A stretch of 11,929 nucleotides of DNA from contig JAPVVU010000058.1 in NCBI GenBank assembly GCA_028571885.1, forward strand, positions 1 through 11,929, given 5' to 3'. Positions 6,470-11,929 of the stretch are shown here, one piece after another. The translations under genes and the position numbers were made by a program. A model generated the notes under the pieces. That model was not told the DNA's origin. It searched no databases and worked only from the letters and a program-made list of their open reading frames with translations. The DNA comes from Gammaproteobacteria bacterium (GTDB taxonomy: Bacteria > Pseudomonadota > Gammaproteobacteria > GRL18). The first letter of the stretch is position 1. Each line of letters opens with the position of its first letter.

Positions 6470-8989
6470 ATGAAATTTAGTGAACAATGGCTAAGAGAAT
6501 GGGTCAATCCAGATTTAACTACAACCGTATTGGGGCACCAGCTCACTATGGCTGGTCTGGAAGTTGATGCCATTGAACCCGTTGCTCCCGCCCATAGCGG
6601 TGTTGTTATTGGTAGAATCTTAAGTGCTGAAAAACATCCTGATGCTGACAAACTTCAGGTGTGTCAGGTTGATGTCGGAGAACTCTCAGAGGAACCTCTG
6701 CAAATTGTCTGTGGTGCCCAAAATGCCCGTAAAGATCTGCTTGTCGCCTGTGCAATGGTTAAAGCTGTATTACCCGGCGATTTCAAAATTAAGAAATCCA
6801 AACTTCGTGGTGTGGTTTCTATGGGTATGCTGTGCTCAGAAAAAGAATTGGGACTGGCTGAGAGTGCTGAAGGCATTATGGAATTACCGGCAGATGCACC
6901 TGTTGGTACGACCATCAATGATTATTTAAAATTGGACGATGTCAGTATCGAACTGGGCGTGACGCCAAACCGTGGTGATTGTTTTTCAATTGCCGGTGTT
7001 GCCCGTGAAACAGGTGTTATGACGCGCAGTACGGTCACTCCTGTTGAAATTAAAGAACAGTCTGTCACCATTGATGATACGATAAACATTAATATTGAAG
7101 CAGAAGAAGCTTGTCCCCGTTATGCAGGGCGAATTATCAAAAATGTTAATATCAATGCAAAAACACCCATGTGGATGCAGGAAAAATTGCGTCGTTGTGG
7201 TAACCGCTCTATAAGCCCTCTGGTTGATATCACCAATTTCGTGATGATTGAACTGGGCCAGCCAATGCATGCTTTTGACCTGGATAAAATTCAGGGACAA
7301 ATTAATGTTCGCATGGCATCAGCAGATGAAAAATTAACCTTATTGGACGGTCAGGAAATTTCACTGAATGCCGATAATCTGGTTATTGCCGATGACAGCC
7401 GGGCATTGGCATTAGCAGGTATTATGGGCGGTGAGAGCTCTGCGGTGACTGATGAAACCCAAAATATACTGCTTGAAAGTGCTTTTTTTAATCCGGAAAA
7501 AATTATAGGCAAGGCAAGAACTCATGGCCTGCATACTGATTCCTCGCATCGTTTTGAGCGTGGTGTCTCGCCTCAGTTGCAGGTGCAGGCTATTGAGCGG
7601 GCCACCCAGCTGATTCTGGAAATTACCGGCGGTGAAGTTGGACCTATTGCTGAAAAACGTTGTGATGACTATATTCCACAAGCAAAGCCTGTTTTTCTGA
7701 AAAAAGATAAGATCACTAAAGTGCTGGGTGTTGAGATAGATGACGAAACTGTGAAGGATGTCCTAAAACGTTTAGAAATGAACGTGGTAGACTGTGATAA
7801 CGGTTGGCAGGTTACGGCACCTGCATTTCGTTTTGATATAGAGTATGATGTTGATTTGGTTGAGGAAATAGGGCGGATTTATGGCTATGACAACCTGCCG
7901 TTTACCTTGCCTCATGGCTCAATTGAAATGTCGGCTTGTCCGGAAGATCAGATTAATGAGTTAAAAGTAAAAGAACTCATGGTTAATCTGGGATATCAGG
8001 AAGCTATTTGTTATAGTTTTGTTGAGCCTAAAGCGCAGAATTTAATTACCCCGGACAATCCTGGCATTAAGCTAAGCAACCCGATATCTGAAGATTTATC
8101 GGTGATGCGCACCAGTTTGTGGACAGGCTTGATTGGTGCAATGGTTTATAATCAGAACCGCCAGCAAAATCGTATTCGATTATTTGAAGTCGGCTCACGT
8201 TTTGTTCCTGGAGGCGTTGCTCAAGAATCTTCGGCTCAAAGAGACAGCGCTCAAAAAGACAGGGCTCAAATAGACAGAGTTCAGGGAAAGAGTGATTTAT
8301 TACAAGAAGTTATGATTGCTGGTATTATCAATGGCAGTGCATTTCCCGAACAATGGGGTGAAAAAGGACGAGCTGTTGACTTTTATGATCTAAAAGCAGA
8401 TGTTGAAGCTCTTTTGAGTCTGGGTGGTGATTTATCAAGTTATCATTTTGCGGCAGAGCAAAATCCAGCGCTGCATCCAGGGCAATCTGCCAGAATTTAT
8501 AAAGATAATCATCCAGTTGGCTGGATGGGTACTTTACATCCCAGTGTGGCAAAAGCCATGGATGTAAAAAGCACAAGTATACTTTTTGAACTGGAATTTA
8601 GGGCAATTGCAGCTGCAAAAGTGCCGAATTTTAAAATATTATCGAAATTCCCTGCAATTCGTCGAGATATTGCTATTATTGTAGATGACGAAATAGAATC
8701 ATCTGCTATAATTAACTGTATTCGTCAGACAGCAGAGGATACACTTGCTCAAGACTCTCTTATTCAAAACAAGCCTTCTTCCAAAGAAGGGGGCAGTGAG
8801 AGTCAGGTGACAGTTGAACTGTTTGATGTATATATTGGAGATGGTGTTGATGCTGGGAAAAAGAGCCTGGCGGTTAGCCTGAGCTTACAAGAGCAATCCC
8901 GGACATTGAAAGATGACGAAATTGATACTCTTATTCAGGCAGTACTGAGCAAGTTAGAGCAACAACATGGTGCTAAACTGAGAGATTAA
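6470..8989 (+). CDS. pheT: Phenylalanyl-tRNA synthetase beta subunit, with two insertions
   Basis: Partner of PheS; it carries the tRNA-binding and editing domains. Recognisable parts in order: MKFSEQWLREWVNP, the OB-fold tRNA-binding domain (about 40-150), the B3/B4 editing domain (about 215-395, with ISPLVDITNFVMIELGQPMHAFD), B5 (about 400-475, ending GRIYGYDNLPFTLP), the catalytic-like core, and the C-terminal anticodon-binding fold (about 745-838, with FPAIRRDIAIIVDD, LFDVYIGDGV and KKSLAVSLSL). The 839 residues exceed the roughly 795 of E. coli. The excess sits in two low-complexity segments, about 584-608 (repeat AQxDR) and about 759-778. Both are in frame and lie where loops are expected, so the protein should still fold. 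The Shine-Dalgarno is weak (CGGGAA). Confidence 0.97.
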   Translation: MKFSEQWLREWVNPDLTTTVLGHQLTMAGLEVDAIEPVAPAHSGVVIGRILSAEKHPDADKLQVCQVDVGELSEEPLQIVCGAQNARKDLLVACAMVKAVLPGDFKIKKSKLRGVVSMGMLCSEKELGLAESAEGIMELPADAPVGTTINDYLKLDDVSIELGVTPNRGDCFSIAGVARETGVMTRSTVTPVEIKEQSVTIDDTININIEAEEACPRYAGRIIKNVNINAKTPMWMQEKLRRCGNRSISPLVDITNFVMIELGQPMHAFDLDKIQGQINVRMASADEKLTLLDGQEISLNADNLVIADDSRALALAGIMGGESSAVTDETQNILLESAFFNPEKIIGKARTHGLHTDSSHRFERGVSPQLQVQAIERATQLILEITGGEVGPIAEKRCDDYIPQAKPVFLKKDKITKVLGVEIDDETVKDVLKRLEMNVVDCDNGWQVTAPAFRFDIEYDVDLVEEIGRIYGYDNLPFTLPHGSIEMSACPEDQINELKVKELMVNLGYQEAICYSFVEPKAQNLITPDNPGIKLSNPISEDLSVMRTSLWTGLIGAMVYNQNRQQNRIRLFEVGSRFVPGGVAQESSAQRDSAQKDRAQIDRVQGKSDLLQEVMIAGIINGSAFPEQWGEKGRAVDFYDLKADVEALLSLGGDLSSYHFAAEQNPALHPGQSARIYKDNHPVGWMGTLHPSVAKAMDVKSTSILFELEFRAIAAAKVPNFKILSKFPAIRRDIAIIVDDEIESSAIINCIRQTAEDTLAQDSLIQNKPSSKEGGSESQVTVELFDVYIGDGVDAGKKSLAVSLSLQEQSRTLKDDEIDTLIQAVLSKLEQQHGAKLRD
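8219..8293 (+). repeat. 15-bp tandem repeat inside pheT
   Basis: Five consecutive 15-base units begin GCTCAA or GTTCAG at 8219, 8234, 8249, 8264 and 8279. Units 2-4 are close copies (GCTCAAAGAGACAGC, GCTCAAAAAGACAGG, GCTCAAATAGACAGA); units 1 and 5 are degenerate. Because the unit is five codons it stays in frame, coding AQESS, AQRDS, AQKDR, AQIDR, VQGKS (residues 584-608). E. coli PheT has only a short loop here, between its FVP segment and the next strand. This is a minisatellite-like expansion that could vary in copy number between strains. Confidence 0.85.
8745..8793 (+). repeat. Palindrome-bearing insertion near the 3' end of pheT
   Basis: Against my recollection of E. coli PheT, about 20 extra residues lie in the C-terminal anticodon-binding domain, around LAQDSLIQNKPSSKEGGSE. 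The DNA contains a perfect inverted repeat CCTTCTT (8774-8780), loop CCA, AAGAAGG (8784-8790), followed by a G-run. The segment opens with TTGCTCAAGA (8745-8754), identical to 8217-8226 at the start of the other pheT insertion and in the same reading frame. It resembles a small in-frame palindromic element, but no other copy is present in this window. Confidence 0.55.
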
Positions 8990-9036
8990 TTTTTGGCACT
9001 CATATATACAAGATGTTATAAAAAACGAGAAAAAAG

Positions 9037-9336
9037 ATGGCGCTGACAAAAGCCGATATGGCAGAAAGATTGTTTGATGATTTAGGCCTTAACAAACGTG
9101 AAGCAAAAGAGTTTGTTGAAGCCTTTTATGAAGAGCTGAGAATTGCTCTTGAAACGGGTGGACAGATAAAGTTATCTGGCTTTGGAAATTTTGATATCAG
9201 GGATAAAAGCGAGCGCCCTGGTCGCAATCCAAAAACCGGGGAAGAGATTCCAATCTCAGCCCGCAGAGTAGTTACTTTTAAACCTGGACAAAAACTAAAG
9301 ACTCGGGTAGAAGCATATGCTGGAAGCGTCGAATAA
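9037..9336 (+). CDS. ihfA: Integration host factor alpha subunit
   Basis: Pairs with IhfB to form IHF, a sequence-specific DNA-bending protein used in nucleoid structure, replication, recombination and transcription. The 99 residues are the standard length. The sequence shows [36 protein letters not shown] (45-52) and the beta-arm PGRNPKTGE (61-69), with Pro65 being the residue that intercalates into DNA in the E. coli protein. [13 protein letters not shown] closes the core. Gene position directly after pheT is the same as in E. coli. The 47-base spacer has only a weak purine-rich ribosome site. The last 20 bases overlap the next gene in another frame, which implies translational coupling. 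Confidence 0.97.
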   Translation: MALTKADMAERLFDDLGLNKREAKEFVEAFYEELRIALETGGQIKLSGFGNFDIRDKSERPGRNPKTGEEIPISARRVVTFKPGQKLKTRVEAYAGSVE

Positions 9337-9673
9337 TAATGAACTTCCCGTTATTCCGGGAAAACGCTATTTTACTATTGGAGAGGTCAGTGACCTATGT
9401 GATGTAAAGCCTCACGTACTTCGCTATTGGGAACAAGAATTTCCCAAACTCAAACCTGTCAAACGTCGTGGTAATAGACGATATTACCAACGTCAGGATG
9501 TTATTATGATCCGCCAAATCCGTAGCCTGTTATATGAACATGGTTACACGATTGGTGGTGCTCGTCAGAAACTTGAAGGTGAGGAATCCAAAGAAGATGT
9601 GACTCGCAGTCACCAAATCATTTCTCAGCTAAGAACTGAATTAGAAGAAGTTTTAGACATCCTAAAAGCGTAA
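9317..9673 (+). CDS. MerR-family transcriptional regulator (unknown signal)
   Basis: A 118-residue protein with an N-terminal MerR-type winged helix: [25 protein letters not shown] (18-42) as the helix-turn-helix and RRGNRRYY (50-57) as the wing. [12 protein letters not shown] (75-86) follows, and a C-terminal helix (about 98-117) likely dimerises. It has one cysteine (Cys27), inside the DNA-binding part, and no C-terminal metal-binding cysteines, so metal sensing of the CueR/MerR kind is unlikely. A short MerR protein next to ihfA is a conserved arrangement in many gammaproteobacteria such as Pseudomonas; its target is not known to me. It overlaps ihfA by 20 bases and is the last gene before the terminator at 9711. 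Confidence 0.92.
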   Translation: MLEASNNNELPVIPGKRYFTIGEVSDLCDVKPHVLRYWEQEFPKLKPVKRRGNRRYYQRQDVIMIRQIRSLLYEHGYTIGGARQKLEGEESKEDVTRSHQIISQLRTELEEVLDILKA

Positions 9674-9710
9674 TAATAATTTTTCTTTTATACAGAAGGG
9701 ACTAATTATC

Positions 9711-9739
9711 AAAAAAACCGACTTTATGTCGGTTTTTTT
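9711..9739. terminator. Strong intrinsic terminator ending the thrS-ihfA cluster
   Basis: A7 and CCGAC (9711-9722), loop TTTAT (9723-9727), then GTCGG and T7 (9728-9739). The stem is perfect, up to 12 bp including the A/T part, and is followed by the required T-run. The A-run on the left makes it usable from the other strand as well. It separates the MerR-like gene from the RraB-domain gene. Confidence 0.92.
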
Positions 9740-9767
9740 ATGCACTGGAAACTCTGAGTGATAATAA

Positions 9768-10103
9768 ATGATTACTAAAGAAGACATTGAACAATTGTTT
9801 GAGAAAATGCGTAAAGCGGGCTGGAATATGGAACAGGAATTAGCCTGGGGATATTTTTTCAAACATGAAAGCATTGAACCACTGAAAAAAATTGCTGATG
9901 AACTGGAACGACAGGGTTATGAAGTGATTGATATCAATCAATCCTATCCTGATGAAATGTACTGGCTGCAATTAGAAAAAATTGAGCAGCATAGCATCAA
10001 TACACTGGATAAAAGAAATCAGACATTTTATCAATTAGCAAAACAGAAAAACATCCACGCCTATGATGGTATGGATGTCTCTCCTATTGATATTGATTTT
10101 TAA
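9768..10103 (+). CDS. rraB: RraB-domain protein (RNase E regulator family)
   Basis: 111 residues, cytoplasmic and acidic. It matches the RraB family pattern: GYFF (28-31) followed by LKKIADELERQGYEVIDI, YWLQLEKIEQHSINTLDKRNQTFYQLAKQ (65-93) and the conserved YDGMDVSPID near the end (99-108). E. coli RraB binds RNase E and inhibits mRNA decay. Many members of the family are stand-alone proteins of this size without demonstrated activity, so inhibition of RNase E is inferred from family only. The start at 9768 has a weak GAGTGAT upstream. It follows the terminator at 9711-9739, so it is probably transcribed separately, and it converges with slyD 34 bases away. Confidence 0.82.
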   Translation: MITKEDIEQLFEKMRKAGWNMEQELAWGYFFKHESIEPLKKIADELERQGYEVIDINQSYPDEMYWLQLEKIEQHSINTLDKRNQTFYQLAKQKNIHAYDGMDVSPIDIDF

Positions 10104-10137
10104 TGATTATAAGCCGGACTAGTCTTTGCAATCAGAA

Positions 10138-10689
10138 TTAGTTACAGCCGCAACCACCTTTGTCACCGGCATCGCCTTTACCCCCGCCACAGCAGCCACC
10201 TTCTTCGTGGTGGTGATGGTGCTGGTTTTCTGCAGCAATTCCTATGTTTAATTCTTCTTCACTGGGATCACGAATGTCCTTAATAATAACAGAAAAACTC
10301 ACATCCTGGCCTGCCATCGGGTGGTTATGATCCATAACAACTGTATCGGCGTGAATTTCTTTCACAACCACCATTACTGGTTCGCCATTTTCACCCTGAC
10401 CCTGTAATACTAACCCTTCATAGAGATCCAGGTGGGCAAGATGTTCTTTAGGTACAGTTTGAACGGCTTCAGGATCATGCGCACCATAAGCCTCTGCTGC
10501 AGGGATTTCTAAATCAGAAGAATCACCTACATTCATCTCAGCAATACGAGTCTCTAAACCAGGCATCATCTGTCCACGACCAAACATGAAGAAAAGAGGC
10601 TCAGAATCTTCCATATTATTATCAATGATTTCATTTTCAATCGATGCACTGTATTGAATTGCAACAATTTGATCTTGTTTTATCGCCAT
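10138..10689 (-). CDS. slyD: SlyD-type FKBP peptidyl-prolyl isomerase with metal-binding tail
   Basis: Cytoplasmic prolyl isomerase and chaperone; E. coli SlyD also supplies nickel for hydrogenase maturation. 183 residues: the FKBP half with FFMFGRGQMMPGLE (33-46), DLEIPAAEAYGAHDPEAVQTVP (59-80) leading into the insert-in-flap chaperone domain, then NHPMAGQDVSFSVIIKDIRD (122-141). The C-terminal tail holds five consecutive histidines (157-161), Cys166-Cys167 and Cys180-x-Cys182 in a Gly-rich context, a plausible nickel or zinc site. The tail is shorter than in E. coli. A good promoter candidate lies at 10721-10749. Confidence 0.93.
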   Translation of the reverse strand: MAIKQDQIVAIQYSASIENEIIDNNMEDSEPLFFMFGRGQMMPGLETRIAEMNVGDSSDLEIPAAEAYGAHDPEAVQTVPKEHLAHLDLYEGLVLQGQGENGEPVMVVVKEIHADTVVMDHNHPMAGQDVSFSVIIKDIRDPSEEELNIGIAAENQHHHHHEEGGCCGGGKGDAGDKGGCGCN

Positions 10690-10720
10690 GGGATCTCACT
10701 ACCTTCAGAATAAAAGGTTA

Positions 10721-10749
10721 TTTATAAACTATTTTATTAAATGGTGCAA
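10721..10749 (-). promoter_or_regulatory. Putative sigma-70 promoter for slyD
   Basis: On the minus strand, TTGCAC (10749-10744) and TATAAA (10726-10721) are separated by exactly 17 bases. Transcription would begin near 10714, leaving a leader of about 25 bases to the ATG at 10689. The rest of the 250-base region up to yaiL (10690-10939) is AT-rich, and I could not pick a convincing plus-strand promoter there. Confidence 0.45.
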
Positions 10750-10939
10750 TTATTGTTTGAAATTTATGATAAATTGATTACTTATATTTTATAAATTTTT
10801 CATTGGAGAAGTATGTTGTCGTTTATTCACTCTTGCTATTAACTTGAGAGTACCTGATTGGCTAAGAATTCTGCGTAATTTGCTGATTATAAATGCATTG
10901 AGTATGTGATAAGATAGTTTTTTTTGTGAGGATGAATTT

Positions 10940-11485
10940 GTGGGAAATGCATTTCAGGATCAGTTGCTTAATGCTGGATTGGTTGATAAAAATCAGGTAA
11001 ATCAGGCTAAAAATGCAAAACATAAGAAAATGAAACATCAGCGTAGTAATAATCAGGTTGTTGTTGATGACGCGAAGCAGTTGGCTGCAAAATCCATTCA
11101 GGAAAAGGCTGAACGTGATCGAGAATTAAACCGCCTGCGAGATGAAAAGGCGCAGCAAAAAGCTATTATTGCGCAAATTAAACAGTTGATTCACGTGAAT
11201 AAAGTCAGTAAAGGCAATGGTGATGATCTGGCCTATAATTTTGAAGATAATAAAAACATCAAGCGGGTTTATGTTACTCAGGATATCCATGATAATATTG
11301 CCCATGGAAAATTGGCAATTGTGAAGTTTGACGGACAGTATGAAGTGGTTCCTGCTCCGGTTGCAGATAAAATAAAGCAACGCGATGAAAAGTACATTAT
11401 TTTGCGTAATGAGCCCTCGCAGCAAGCTGAAGATACAGATGACTTTTATTCAGATTATGAAATTCCTGATGATTTAATGTGGTAA
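10940..11485 (+). CDS. yaiL: YaiL-like DUF2058 protein, GTG start
   Basis: A 181-residue cytoplasmic protein of the DUF2058 family. The N-terminal half is a highly charged, probably coiled-coil helix (QDQLLNAGLVDKNQVNQAKNAKHKK onward, about 5-95). The C-terminal half is globular, with YNFEDNKNIKRVYVT (99-113), GKLAIVKFDGQYEVVPAPVADKI (123-145) and the hallmark ending PDDLMW. E. coli YaiL has been reported to associate with ribosomal or nucleoprotein fractions; the molecular role is unclear. The GTG at 10940 has a good GAGGA site 7 bases upstream (10928-10932). The nearby ATG at 10932 is in another frame. Confidence 0.92.
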   Translation: MGNAFQDQLLNAGLVDKNQVNQAKNAKHKKMKHQRSNNQVVVDDAKQLAAKSIQEKAERDRELNRLRDEKAQQKAIIAQIKQLIHVNKVSKGNGDDLAYNFEDNKNIKRVYVTQDIHDNIAHGKLAIVKFDGQYEVVPAPVADKIKQRDEKYIILRNEPSQQAEDTDDFYSDYEIPDDLMW

Positions 11486-11500
11486 CCAATTTATTACAAC

Positions 11501-11527
11501 TCAGGGTACAAGTTAGCAATACCCTGA
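11501..11527. repeat. Perfect 8-bp hairpin after yaiL
   Basis: TCAGGGTA (11501-11508) and TACCCTGA (11520-11527) are exact complements around an 11-base loop. No T-run follows on either strand, so it is not a standard intrinsic terminator. It lies between yaiL and the next gene on the same strand. It may protect a 3' end or modulate read-through. Confidence 0.55.
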
Positions 11528-11552
11528 AAAACTTATATGGAAATGCACGACA

Positions 11553-11929
11553 ATGGAACAACCTGAAACAGGCAATGTTGTGGTAAAAAGCAGAAAGATA
11601 TCTGCTTTGCTGGTTATTTTTACTCTTCTTTTTACTCTCCTTTGCAGTTATTCATTAATGGCGTATTCTCCTGGGAAGGATACACCAGCAGGCTCGTCAT
11701 TAAAAAAAACGGTGTGGCAAAATAAACTATTTCCCAAACCTCAGGCCATTGAAAAAGATGTGCAATTCTGGAAAAAGGTCTATACAGAGATCACTACTTC
11801 AGAAGGTTATATTCATGATAATACTGACTTGTCGATTATTTATGAAAAAATTAAAGTTCCCCAAAATCTAGGTTATAAAGCGCGTTCACGCTATACCAAA
11901 AAATATAAAAAAAAATATAAAAAGATACT
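11553..11929 (+). CDS. N-terminus of an MltD-like lytic murein transglycosylase (cut by window end)
   Basis: An open frame of 125 codons with no stop before the window end. The N-terminus is a short polar segment (MEQPETGNVVVKSRK), then a hydrophobic stretch ISALLVIFTLLFTLLCSYSLMA (about 16-37) acting as a signal peptide or anchor. Cys31 is preceded by Leu-Leu, so a lipobox is doubtful. The following FPKPQAIEKDVQFWKKVYTEITTSEGYIHDNTDLSIIYEKI resembles the start of periplasmic MltD-like transglycosylases, which cleave peptidoglycan. The catalytic SLT domain would lie outside the window. A Lys/Tyr-rich run (KKYKKKYKK) with nine consecutive A bases (11907-11915) is at the end. GGAAA at 11539-11543 is a weak ribosome site. 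Confidence 0.72.
   Translation, partial: MEQPETGNVVVKSRKISALLVIFTLLFTLLCSYSLMAYSPGKDTPAGSSLKKTVWQNKLFPKPQAIEKDVQFWKKVYTEITTSEGYIHDNTDLSIIYEKIKVPQNLGYKARSRYTKKYKKKYKKI

Noticed and set aside
10104..10137. Bidirectional terminator between the RraB-domain gene and slyD
   Set aside because: Only a short palindrome GACTAGTC and a 5-bp TGATT/AATCA pairing are present, with no T-run.
10932..10934. ATG near the yaiL start
   Set aside because: It is in a different frame from the DUF2058 protein. The GTG at 10940 has a well-placed GAGGA and gives the expected N-terminus.

Overview
The window looks like a piece of a moderately AT-rich gammaproteobacterial chromosome. The main reason is the gene order thrS-infC-rpmI-rplT-pheS-pheT-ihfA followed by a small MerR-type regulator, a classic gammaproteobacterial translation/nucleoid cluster. 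Further on there is a SlyD-type isomerase with a His/Cys-rich tail, a YaiL (DUF2058) protein and an RraB-domain protein, which are also typical of this class. I cannot name the genus. No mobile element, CRISPR array, tRNA, rRNA or defence gene is visible. This is essentially core genome, and I did not find a clear undescribed multi-gene system.

Layout. Bases 1-184 hold two hairpins and the upstream region of a group III-like phosphofructokinase (185-1240). A 64-residue coiled-coil-like reading frame (1261-1455, minus strand) is convergent with it and may be a real small gene. Bases 1456-1819 are AT-rich and hold a likely promoter for thrS. Next come thrS (1820-3730) and infC, which starts at a rare ATC codon at 3898 rather than at the first ATG (4015). 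After these come rpmI (4654-4851), rplT (4870-5229), pheS (5384-6403), pheT (6470-8989), ihfA (9037-9336) and the MerR-like gene (9317-9673, overlapping ihfA), closed by a strong intrinsic terminator (9711-9739). All run on the plus strand, so one long transcript with internal control points is likely. An RraB-domain gene (9768-10103) is convergent with slyD (10138-10689, minus). The yaiL gene (10940-11485) is divergent from slyD. The window ends inside a gene that looks like the N-terminus of an MltD-like lytic murein transglycosylase (11553 onward).

How the genes work together. ThrS and PheS/PheT charge tRNAs, IF3 controls initiation, and L35/L20 are large-subunit proteins. IHF-alpha is half of the IHF nucleoid protein. 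Three intergenic spacers in this operon (thrS-infC, infC-rpmI, rplT-pheS) contain foldable inverted repeats that could be RNA control elements. This fits the known autoregulation and attenuation of these operons in enterobacteria, but here it is inferred from base pairing alone.

The most unusual coding features are in pheT. It is longer than usual because of two in-frame insertions: a 15-bp tandem repeat giving an AQxDR-like pentapeptide repeat, and a segment carrying a perfect 7-bp palindrome. Both begin with the same ten bases.
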